This document shows positions 25,103-32,477 of a stretch of DNA of 39,706 nt, piece after piece. Location of the stretch: NCBI GenBank assembly GCA_017537045.1, contig JAFYLN010000012.1, positions 1 to 39,706 of the forward strand. Reading direction: 5' to 3'. The stretch is from Oscillospiraceae bacterium (GTDB taxonomy: Bacteria; Bacillota_A; Clostridia; Oscillospirales; Oscillospiraceae). The position numbers and the translations under genes were made by a program. The notes beneath the pieces are model-generated. The model was not told where the DNA came from. It saw only the letters and a program-made list of their open reading frames with translations, and made no database searches. Each line of letters starts with the position of its first letter. Positions within the stretch are counted from its first letter, which is position 1.

Positions 25103-27505
25103 ATGGATATTCAAAAAATGATCAAAGACCTGACGCTGGAAGAAAAAGCTGCGCTGCTGCAGGGTAAGACCATGTGGACTACATGGGATATTCCCCGCGT
25201 CGGCCTGCCTTCTATTTTCCTCTCCGACGGCCCTCATGGCCTGCGCAAGCAGGCGGGTCCTGCGGATAATCTGGGGCTGAATGCGTCCGTTCCTGCTACC
25301 TGCTTCCCCACTTCTGCGACTATGGCAAACAGCTGGGACACCGAACTGGGAGAGCAATTGGGGCAGTACTTAGGCGCGGAGGCCGCTGCCAACGATGTCA
25401 ATGTACTGCTGGGTCCCGGTCTGAATATCAAACGCAGTCCCCTGTGCGGCCGTAACTTCGAATACTTCTCCGAGGATCCCTATCTTGCCGGTAAAATGGC
25501 CGCTGCGTATATCCGCGGTATTCAATCCAAAGGCGTTGCCGCATGCCCCAAGCACTTTGCCGCCAATTCTCAGGAGCTGCACCGCCTGTCCACGGATTCC
25601 GTGGTGGACGAGCGCACCCTTCGGGAAATTTACCTGACCAATTTCGAAATTGCCGTCACAGAGGGCGCACCAAAAACCATCATGTCCAGCTATAACCGTG
25701 TCAATGGTACCTACGCCAACGAAAACCGTGACCTGCTGCTGGATACACTCCGTGGCCGCTGGGGCTTTGACGGCTTCGTCATGTCCGACTGGGGTGCCAG
25801 CAACGACCATATAACGGGTGTGCGCAACGGTTCGGCACTGGAAATGCCCGCCCCCGGCCTCGATTCTGCCATGAATCTGGTGGAGGCTGTGAAATCCGGC
25901 AAACTTGCAGAAGCGGATGTGGACGCACGGGTGGAAGAAATTCTGAAGGTCATCGAAGCCACCTGCGAACCGGTTGCCAAGGCACCGAAGGAGCTGAACC
26001 GCGCCGGCTATCAGGCCATGGCGCGCCACTGCGCCGCGCAGTCCATCGTGCTGCTGGAAAATGACGGCATCCTGCCTTTGAAGCAGGGCAGCCGCGTGGC
26101 CATTGTGGGCGAGTTTGCCGAAAAGCCCCGCTATCAGGGTGCCGGTTCCTCCCTCGTCAATCCCACACAGGTAGAAAACCTTGTGGAAAATCTCAAGGGC
26201 AAGGGGCTGCACCTGACCGGCTTTGCCAGGGGTTACACCCGTCAAAACTCCACCGCTGATCTGGAGTTGATTCAGGAAGCTGTGGCGCTCTGTGCCGGTG
26301 CTGATGTTGTGCTGCTTTGCATGGGGCTGGATGAACGTTCTGAAATTGAAGGTCAAGACCGCACCAATCTGGAACTGCCCGAAAGCCAGACCTCCCTGCT
26401 CCACGCGCTCGCCCGGGTCAATTCCAATATCGTGCTGGTTCTCTCCGGTGGTGCACCTTTCCGGATGCCCGACAGTAAGCTTTTCCGTGCTGCAATTCAC
26501 GGTTATCTGGCCGGACAGGCTGGTGGACCGGCTATGGCGGATGCGCTCCTTGGCATCGTCAACCCCAGCGGCAAGCTGAACGAAACATGGCCTCTGGCGC
26601 TGGAAGATACCCCCTGCCACAACTACTATCCCGGAAAAGCCCGTACCTGCGAATACCGGGAGGGTCTGTATGTGGGCTACCGCTACTATGACACCGCCGG
26701 CATTCCCGTCCGCTATCCCTTCGGCCATGGCATGAGCTACACTGCCTTCGCCTACTCCGGTTTGAAGGCGGACACCAGACAGGTGACCTTCACACTGACC
26801 AACACAGGTGACCGGGACGGCGCGGAAATCGCGCAGGTCTACATCGGCTGCAAGAACAGCCGCATCCACCGCCCCCGCAAGGAGCTGAAAGGCTTTGCCA
26901 AGGTATTCCTGAGAGCCGGAGAATGCAAGGAGGTCACCATCCCGCTGGACGACAAGGCTTTCCGCTATTTCGACACCAGCACCGGAGAATTTGAGATTGA
27001 GACCGGAGCATACGAAATTTCCGTAGCCGCCTCTGTCAGTGATGTGAAGCTGACCACCACGATCCCCCTGCTTATTGGCAGCGCAGAGCCCGCCGCGCAG
27101 GATCTTCCCTCCTACAAATCCGCCAATGTAGCCGCCGTCAGTGACGCAGAGTTTGCTGCACTGCTGAGCCGCCCCATCCCGGATAACGGCTGGACACCAA
27201 ATATTGATATCAATGATCCCCTGTCCCGTCTGGGTGATGCCAGGAGCACGCTGATCCGCATGCTTTTCCGGGTGCTGAAGAAGAAAATGGAAGCCGACCC
27301 TTCCGATTCCATGATGCTCTATGTATTCCACCTGCCTCTGCGGGCTATTGCAAAAACCACTGCCGGCATGATCACGGAAAATATGGTAAAGGATCTGCTG
27401 GATATGGCAAACGGCCATGGATTTACCGGCCTTTGCCGCTTTGTCGGACACTACTTCCGCGACAGGAAGAAGATCAAGGCCTATCGGGCGAAGCTGGAGA
27501 AATAA
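25103..27505 (+). CDS. GH3 beta-glucosidase-type glycosidase
   Basis: The protein has 800 residues and no signal peptide, so it acts in the cytoplasm on imported beta-glucosides. Order: N-terminal TIM barrel (LSDGPHGLRKQ, KHFAANSQELHR, and GFVMSDWGAS with the catalytic Asp in SDW), then the alpha/beta sandwich (LLENDGILPLKQGSRVAIVG, ERSEIEGQDRTNLELP), then a fibronectin III-like domain (FPFGHGMSYTAF region onward, NTGDRDGAEIAQVYIG, RPRKELKGFAKV). A C-terminal helical tail of roughly 120 residues (about 680-800) follows the FnIII-like domain and resembles nothing I can name. AAAGGAG precedes the ATG. It is flanked by repeats F and G. Confidence 0.95.
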   Translation: MDIQKMIKDLTLEEKAALLQGKTMWTTWDIPRVGLPSIFLSDGPHGLRKQAGPADNLGLNASVPATCFPTSATMANSWDTELGEQLGQYLGAEAAANDVNVLLGPGLNIKRSPLCGRNFEYFSEDPYLAGKMAAAYIRGIQSKGVAACPKHFAANSQELHRLSTDSVVDERTLREIYLTNFEIAVTEGAPKTIMSSYNRVNGTYANENRDLLLDTLRGRWGFDGFVMSDWGASNDHITGVRNGSALEMPAPGLDSAMNLVEAVKSGKLAEADVDARVEEILKVIEATCEPVAKAPKELNRAGYQAMARHCAAQSIVLLENDGILPLKQGSRVAIVGEFAEKPRYQGAGSSLVNPTQVENLVENLKGKGLHLTGFARGYTRQNSTADLELIQEAVALCAGADVVLLCMGLDERSEIEGQDRTNLELPESQTSLLHALARVNSNIVLVLSGGAPFRMPDSKLFRAAIHGYLAGQAGGPAMADALLGIVNPSGKLNETWPLALEDTPCHNYYPGKARTCEYREGLYVGYRYYDTAGIPVRYPFGHGMSYTAFAYSGLKADTRQVTFTLTNTGDRDGAEIAQVYIGCKNSRIHRPRKELKGFAKVFLRAGECKEVTIPLDDKAFRYFDTSTGEFEIETGAYEISVAASVSDVKLTTTIPLLIGSAEPAAQDLPSYKSANVAAVSDAEFAALLSRPIPDNGWTPNIDINDPLSRLGDARSTLIRMLFRVLKKKMEADPSDSMMLYVFHLPLRAIAKTTAGMITENMVKDLLDMANGHGFTGLCRFVGHYFRDRKKIKAYRAKLEK

Positions 27506-27510
27506 TTTAC

Positions 27511-27546
27511 GGGCGCGTTGCTTTTCGCAACGCGCCCCGCTGTTTT
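27511..27546 (+). terminator. Terminator after the GH3 gene
   Basis: GGGCGCGTTGC (27511-27521) pairs perfectly with GCAACGCGCCC (27527-27537) around TTTTC. The tail CGCTGTTTT is a weak T run, so efficiency may be less than for the other terminators here. Confidence 0.85.
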
Positions 27547-27553
27547 CATTGTT

Positions 27554-27733
27554 CAAATTTCAGTTTAGCGCACAGTCTATCGATACTATCGTAGGGGCGG
27601 CGACCCGCCGCCCGGCGGCACAATGTTACGAATTTGCCGAAAACCTATGCGAATTCGTAACATTTCTCTGCGCGGGCGACCAATGGTCGCCCCTACGTTA
27701 TCTACACTACATGGTGCGATAAACATCAATTTC
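27554..27733 (+). repeat. Fold-back intergenic repeat, copy G
   Basis: Termini CAAATTTCAGTTTAGCG and GTGCGATAAACATCAATTTC. The interior has GTAGGGGCGGCGACCCGCCG on the left, GGGCGACCAATGGTCGCCCC on the right, and in the centre a perfect 13-base inverted repeat, AATGTTACGAATT facing AATTCGTAACATT. It matches copy D over its whole length. It lies between the convergent GH3 and spoVT genes and ends about five bases from the spoVT stop. Confidence 0.9.
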
Positions 27734-27737
27734 CTTT

Positions 27738-28280
27738 TCAGCTTTCCATCTGCTTGCCGAGGAAGCCCGCAGCGGTCTGCGCCAGCTTCTGGTCGGCCTC
27801 CTGCAGGGGCGTATCATTCTCCTGCAGCAGCATCATGACGCAGCCCATCAGATCGCCTTGAGAAAGGATCGGTGCCGCCACGCCCAGATGGTACTTTTCC
27901 GTCCCCTCACAGGCGCGGATGATGCTCTCACCCTCCTGATAGCGGTAATTCTTTCGCTGTTCCATCAGCCGGTCCAGCTCTGCGGAATTGGGCTTGTCCA
28001 GCAGTTCCCGCTTGGGCGCGCCGGACAGGGCAATAATGGAATCCCGATCCGCCACCGCTGCAATGCGTCCCGTAGCACCGCCGATGGCCTCACACATCTG
28101 AGACGCAAATTCCTGCAGCTCCCCCATTGGGGAATACTTCCTGAAAATGACGCCGCCGTCTTTTTCGGTATAAATTTCCAGTGGATCGCCCTCACGAATG
28201 CGGAGGGTACGGCGGATTTCCTTGGGAATGACGATTCTGCCGAGATCATCGACACGGCGGACAATGCCTGTAGCTTTCAT
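27738..28280 (-). CDS. spoVT: Stage V sporulation protein T, AbrB-type regulator
   Basis: SpoVT tunes late forespore gene expression under sigma-G. The protein has 180 residues, the normal length. The first 50 residues are an AbrB swapped-hairpin DNA-binding domain (MKATGIVRRVDDLGRIVIPK, RIREGDPLEIYTEKDGGVIF), and the rest is a GAF-like domain (ADRDSIIALSGAPKRELL, SIIRACEGTEKYHLGVAAPI). GAGGAGAG lies nine or so bases before the ATG at 28280. An 18-base inverted repeat with two mismatches lies just upstream (28292-28339). It diverges from the NudC-like gene. Confidence 0.95.
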   Translation of the reverse strand: MKATGIVRRVDDLGRIVIPKEIRRTLRIREGDPLEIYTEKDGGVIFRKYSPMGELQEFASQMCEAIGGATGRIAAVADRDSIIALSGAPKRELLDKPNSAELDRLMEQRKNYRYQEGESIIRACEGTEKYHLGVAAPILSQGDLMGCVMMLLQENDTPLQEADQKLAQTAAGFLGKQMES

Positions 28281-28291
28281 ATATATTCTCT

Positions 28292-28339
28292 CCTCTTAAT
28301 CTTACAAATTACGATGCTATTATTTGTAAACTTAAGAGG
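28292..28339. promoter_or_regulatory. Inverted repeat in the spoVT leader, candidate operator or RNA hairpin
   Basis: CCTCTTAATCTTACAAAT (28292-28309) faces ATTTGTAAACTTAAGAGG (28322-28339) with a 12-base centre; 16 of 18 pairs match. One arm contains part of the spoVT ribosome binding site (minus strand AAGAGGAG), the other abuts a minus-strand TATAAT at 28345-28340. No -35 box for sigma-A and no clear sigma-G boxes were recognised. Confidence 0.7.
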
Positions 28340-28353
28340 ATTATACTGCTTTG

Positions 28354-28382
28354 TTTACTTTTTACTTTTGCCGTGTTATGAT
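28354..28382 (+). promoter_or_regulatory. Promoter of the NudC-like gene
   Basis: TTTACT (28354-28359), a 17-base spacer and TATGAT (28377-28382), 28 bases before the ATG at 28410. The surrounding TTGTTTACTTTTT is identical to that of the GH13 promoter at 11358-11370. Confidence 0.75.
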
Positions 28383-28409
28383 ACACAAAAACAGCAAGGA
28401 GAACTGCCC

Positions 28410-29252
28410 ATGCTTCAGGATATGGATATTGGCCGTCTGGAAAACGAATTTCGAAATATTGCAGCCACCGCTGAGGACACCATTCTCTGCTTTCATGCCG
28501 GTCAGGTGCTGCTTCACCGGGACGCGGATGATACGCTGGCACTGCCCACCCTTTCCTGCATCCCGTCATGGGAAAACGCCGCGGCACCGCGCTATCTTTT
28601 CCGCATGCAGGAGCAGAACTATTTTCTCTGGACAGATCCTGCACCGGTTTCTCCCGACGGCTGCTTTGACTATGAGCCAGCGCGGCAGCTGCGCCAGCGC
28701 AGAAGCAAATCGCTGTGCTATGCCGTGCTGACGGGCTGGCATTTATACAACTGGTACCGCGCCAACCGTTTGTGCGGCTGCTGCGGTACACCTACAGAGC
28801 ACGACAGCAAAGAACGGATGCTCCGCTGCCCGGCCTGCGGGAATATGATCTTTCCCCGCATCAGCCCTGCGGTCATCGTTGCCGTGACTGACGGTGACCG
28901 TCTTCTGCTGAGCAAATACGCAGGCCGCGCCTATACCCGCTATGCCCTTCTGGCGGGTTATACGGAAATCGGCGAGACCATCGAGCAGACCGTCCACCGG
29001 GAGGTCATGGAAGAAGTGGGTCTGAAGGTGAAGAACCTTCGTTACTACAAAAGCCAGCCCTGGGGCGTGGACGGAAACGTGCTGATGGGCTTTTTCTGCG
29101 ATGTGGACGGAAGCAATACCATCCACATTGACGAAAATGAGCTTTCTATGGCAGCGTGGTATCTCCGCGATGCCCTGCCTGCCCATGACGACGGCATCAG
29201 TCTGACCCGTGAGATGATCCGGGTGTTTGAAGAAGGTCGGGAGCCGAAATAA
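28410..29252 (+). CDS. nudC: NudC-like NADH pyrophosphatase (Nudix hydrolase)
   Basis: NudC-type enzymes hydrolyse NADH and NAD+ to mononucleotides and can remove NAD caps from RNA. The protein has 280 residues: an N-terminal domain, a zinc ribbon with cysteines near 122-125 and at 140 and 143 (LCGCCGTPTEH, LRCPACGN), then FPRISPAVIVAV and the Nudix box GYTEIGETIEQTVHREVMEE. The downstream NADH-selectivity motif is partly kept: SQPW at 215-218 is present, but the usual PFPxS continuation reads GVDGN, so substrate preference may differ. AAGGAG precedes the ATG at 28410; a longer reading frame runs back through spoVT and is rejected. Confidence 0.9.
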   Translation: MLQDMDIGRLENEFRNIAATAEDTILCFHAGQVLLHRDADDTLALPTLSCIPSWENAAAPRYLFRMQEQNYFLWTDPAPVSPDGCFDYEPARQLRQRRSKSLCYAVLTGWHLYNWYRANRLCGCCGTPTEHDSKERMLRCPACGNMIFPRISPAVIVAVTDGDRLLLSKYAGRAYTRYALLAGYTEIGETIEQTVHREVMEEVGLKVKNLRYYKSQPWGVDGNVLMGFFCDVDGSNTIHIDENELSMAAWYLRDALPAHDDGISLTREMIRVFEEGREPK

Positions 29253-29350
29253 ATCCGATCTGTTTGGCAGGGAAAACAGCCCACTTGCTCCTGCTTTAAG
29301 GGATTCCCTTTCTGGCGGCCGTTCCTTTACACATGCTCAGATGTTCCATT

Positions 29351-29379
29351 TTGACTTTTAACAGCAAATATGCTATGGT
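29351..29379 (+). promoter_or_regulatory. Promoter of the PIG-L deacetylase gene
   Basis: TTGACT (29351-29356), a 17-base spacer and TATGGT (29374-29379). The rest of the 29253-29460 gap holds nothing else recognisable; no convincing nudC terminator was found. Confidence 0.65.
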
Positions 29380-29460
29380 AATATTTCAAACAGCTTCTCC
29401 GTATTGTTTCCGTTTTCAGTAAAAAGGGAAATATCAGCGGCGTTAACACAGGAGACAAAC

Positions 29461-31407
29461 ATGAAAAAATTCAAGCCGTTTTTCAGCTTCGCGTTGTTCA
29501 TATTCCTGCTGGAGTTGCTGGGTGTCCTTATAATTACCGCACCCGGCATCTGGACACCCGGTACCGGCAGCTTCCGCAGCCTCAGCACCGTGCTTCTTGG
29601 AGCCGGCTTTCTCGGAGTGGCCTACCTTTTGATCCGAAAAGGCAGGCTCAAGCCGCTGACCCTGCGGATCCTGAAAATTTGCAATCTCGCCTGTCTGAGC
29701 ATGCTCCTTGCTTTTTCTGCTTTCTGCATTCTGGCGTTTGCACATCCTTATCAAGGCGGTTTTTCCACCACTGCAACGCTTTTTGACCGGAAAAATGTGA
29801 TGATCGTGGTGCCCCATCAGGATGATGACATCAATCTTGCAGGCGGTTTGATCGAGCAATACACCGCCGGCGGCAGCGAGGTTACCGTGGTCTTCACAAC
29901 AAACGGTGACCGCTACGGCAAAAGCGAGCTGCGTGCAGCGGAGGCCGTCCGCGTGCTGACGGCATTGGGTGTCGAAAAGGAAGATATTTACTATCTGGGC
30001 TTCGGCGATCAATGGGAGCCGCTTGCCGGAACCGGCCACATCTACAACAGCCCCGATCCCGATTCGGTATGGACTTCTCTTTACGGTGCAGCCGCAACCT
30101 ACGGAACAGAAAATATCGGCTGCTATCTGGAGCTGCCCTACACCAGAAATAACTATGTATACAGCATCCAGTCCATCCTTGCGGAGAAAAAGCCTGACAC
30201 GATCTTTGCCGTGGATTTTGACAGCCACATTGACCACAAGGCAACAGACCTGTTCTTTGAAGAAGCCCTCTGCAATGTTCTGACCCTTTATCCTGATTAT
30301 CATCCGGCAGTCTATAAAGGCTTTTGCTACGGAACCGCGTGGAATGCTGTAGACGATTTCTTCTGCAATGCGAATCTGCAGTCCAGCAAGCATCCCGACA
30401 GCCAAACCTGGTCTGATTCCGCCTATGGCTACGCATGGGAGCAGCGCTCCCGTTTTCCTGTGAGCCAGTCCAATCTGAACTGGATCTCCTTCAACAATTC
30501 CGTCTTTGCCGCGCTGGACCGGTATACCTCTCAGGATGCCGTGTGGCAGGCTACGCGCATTCTCAATGGCGATAAGGTTTTCTGGCAGCGCAGAACGGAC
30601 AGTCTGCTTTATGGCGCGGAAGTTTTCGTGGGTGGTCAGAAAACAGATACACTGAATGATTTTAAGCTCAAGGATTTTGATGACCTTGCTGACAGCGGCT
30701 GCGTCAATTCCGGTTTCGTTCCGCTGCAGGATCAGAAGGTAACAGTTCAGGCTGGGGATGTCATCGCGGTCAACCGCATCCACCTGTATGACAATCCCGA
30801 CACCGCTGCCAATATTCTGTCCGGTTTTATTACTTTCAGTGACGGTTCCCGTGTGGATTTCTCCGGGCTGAATCAGGACGGAAGCGCCACCGTACTGACC
30901 TTCCCTGAAAAACAGGTCAACTGGATGGAAATTACCGTGACCGGCGCAGACAGCGGCACTGCGGGGCTGAGTGAAATTGAAGCATTTTTCGATGCTGCTC
31001 CGGCGCAGGCTTCCGAAACCTGCCTGATGGCTGTAGATGCCGGGGGCAATTTTGTTTACGATTATCTGCTCCGCTGCAGCAACTCTGTCAGCCTCATCAT
31101 CTGCAGCTTCCCCGATAAAAAGCTGTTAAATACAGATGACATTTCCCTGTCTTTTGAAGCCGGCGGAAAGCGCGCATCGTATTGCTGGGAGGCAGATCAA
31201 CTGGTGGTAACCTGCGAAAAAGGCGCACAGTGCCGGATCACCGTTTCTGACGGCCTTTCCAGCACCACCTTTACGGTTTCAAATCCTACGGATGCAGGCT
31301 ATGCCTATTTGCGGGTTCTGCGCTTTACCGACCGCCATATCCTGAATGTCCGGTCTCTGGTCTTTTATCTCACCGGGCTGCTCGAATCCATTCTGATGGA
31401 TGTATAA
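29461..31407 (+). CDS. Membrane-anchored PIG-L family deacetylase with C-terminal discoidin-like domain
   Basis: The protein has 648 residues. Three predicted membrane helices (about 8-28, 40-58 and 71-93) precede a PIG-L/LmbE zinc deacetylase domain: VPHQDDDINLAGG (118-130, usually PHPDDE; the final Glu is Asp here) and the HxDH motif SHIDHK with H256, D258 and H259. Family members remove acetyl groups from N-acetylglucosamine-type substrates. A later beta-rich region (ILSGFITFSDGSRVDFSGLN, GTAGLSEIEAFF) resembles the discoidin-like DUF7402 domain found on other PIG-L proteins. The catalytic part probably faces outside and acts on a surface glycan or lipid-linked sugar. The ATG at 29461 has CAGGAG upstream. 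Monocistronic with its own terminator. Confidence 0.85.
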   Translation: MKKFKPFFSFALFIFLLELLGVLIITAPGIWTPGTGSFRSLSTVLLGAGFLGVAYLLIRKGRLKPLTLRILKICNLACLSMLLAFSAFCILAFAHPYQGGFSTTATLFDRKNVMIVVPHQDDDINLAGGLIEQYTAGGSEVTVVFTTNGDRYGKSELRAAEAVRVLTALGVEKEDIYYLGFGDQWEPLAGTGHIYNSPDPDSVWTSLYGAAATYGTENIGCYLELPYTRNNYVYSIQSILAEKKPDTIFAVDFDSHIDHKATDLFFEEALCNVLTLYPDYHPAVYKGFCYGTAWNAVDDFFCNANLQSSKHPDSQTWSDSAYGYAWEQRSRFPVSQSNLNWISFNNSVFAALDRYTSQDAVWQATRILNGDKVFWQRRTDSLLYGAEVFVGGQKTDTLNDFKLKDFDDLADSGCVNSGFVPLQDQKVTVQAGDVIAVNRIHLYDNPDTAANILSGFITFSDGSRVDFSGLNQDGSATVLTFPEKQVNWMEITVTGADSGTAGLSEIEAFFDAAPAQASETCLMAVDAGGNFVYDYLLRCSNSVSLIICSFPDKKLLNTDDISLSFEAGGKRASYCWEADQLVVTCEKGAQCRITVSDGLSSTTFTVSNPTDAGYAYLRVLRFTDRHILNVRSLVFYLTGLLESILMDV

Positions 31408-31422
31408 TTACCACAAAACACA

Positions 31423-31462
31423 GGCGCAGTTGGAAACTGATCCAACTGCGCCCGTTCTTTTT
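31423..31462. terminator. Terminator after the PIG-L gene, possibly bidirectional
   Basis: GGCGCAGTTGGA (31423-31434) pairs perfectly with TCCAACTGCGCC (31441-31452), followed by CGTTCTTTTT. On the minus strand the tail is the poorer TGTGTTTTG, so it may partly serve the convergent AEC gene as well. The 31463-31535 stretch holds nothing else. Confidence 0.9.
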
Positions 31463-31535
31463 AAGGGATAAAAATATATCTGCTTTCACTGCACCGGCAG
31501 CTCTTCGAGCAAAGGCATCACGTGTGTGTACACCG

Positions 31536-32477
31536 TCAACCCATACCGTTAAACAAGGCAAAAATCACTGGTATCGTGATGCATGATAACAAGTGGGAAA
31601 CCAGTGCCATTCCGGCTGCTGCAGAGGTATCTTTTCCATACGCGCTGGGTACTACGATTGTATTTAGCCCCAATGGCATTGCCAGTGAGCAGACCGTGCA
31701 AAGCGCAAGACCATCTGCCAAATTCAGCAAGTGAAGAATACACATTCCTGCTACTGGAATGAGTAATAACCTGATAACTGAAACGACGTAAATACTTGTG
31801 TTTGTCATCGTTTTCTTTAAATTGATTTTGGCGATTGTCATTCCGGTGAGCATCATGGCAATTGGCGACATACAATTACCAAGAGATGTTACCGCCGAAG
31901 CGAAGAATGCCGGAGTTTGCAGTCCTGCGGTTCCAATGATGATACCTGCAACCATCGTAATAAACATCGGGTTCACCAAATTCCGGAGGCCGGATTTGAA
32001 GCTGTTCTTTCGTCCATTAGCCGGCATTAGTAATGACGGTACACCCCACAGATAAATAAATACCCAAAACGGCAGAACAAAAATCAAGTATTCCATGAAT
32101 ATGTCTGGGAAAAGCGCAGCCACAACTGCATTGCCCATGAAACCAAAATTAGAAAAGGCTAAACCATAGGTATAGATGTTTCGTATATACGGATCGTTGC
32201 TGCACAACCGCGCCAATACAATCGCTACAGGGATGGTAACGGCAATAACTGCAAATCCGCAGAGCAGGTAGGAGCCTGCCTCTCCTATCCGTTCTAACGT
32301 AAAATTCTGCATAAAAGTTCCAAGCACTAATGCTGGGATAAAAACGTAATTTTCCAGCATCGACAGCAGTTTTGCACCATGCTCCGGAATGATATTGAAC
32401 CGAACCAATAGATAGCCGATCATGACAAGCAAAAGCAGGTAGGCCATCTGGTTTAATGTGGATAAAAAAACAGTCAT
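31536..32477 (-). CDS. AEC family transporter (auxin efflux carrier/malonate-type permease)
   Basis: The protein has 313 residues and about ten membrane helices, the pattern of the AEC family that exports or exchanges small organic anions. QMAYLLLLVMIGYLLVRFN at the start, and the AMPLGLNTIVVPSAYGKD loop near the C-terminus with its half-helix proline/asparagine pair, are typical. The ATG at 32477 overlaps the stop of the phosphodiesterase gene (ATGA), so the upstream extension MGRKVDNS is rejected. Base composition is visibly more AT-rich than the flanking genes, with more A/T-ending codons, a hint of transfer shared with its upstream partner. The substrate is unknown. Confidence 0.88.
   Translation of the reverse strand: MTVFLSTLNQMAYLLLLVMIGYLLVRFNIIPEHGAKLLSMLENYVFIPALVLGTFMQNFTLERIGEAGSYLLCGFAVIAVTIPVAIVLARLCSNDPYIRNIYTYGLAFSNFGFMGNAVVAALFPDIFMEYLIFVLPFWVFIYLWGVPSLLMPANGRKNSFKSGLRNLVNPMFITMVAGIIIGTAGLQTPAFFASAVTSLGNCMSPIAMMLTGMTIAKINLKKTMTNTSIYVVSVIRLLLIPVAGMCILHLLNLADGLALCTVCSLAMPLGLNTIVVPSAYGKDTSAAAGMALVSHLLSCITIPVIFALFNGMG

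Noticed and set aside
25370..27556. Open minus-strand frame of 728 codons opposite the GH3 gene
   Set aside because: Antisense shadow with composition set by the GH3 codons.
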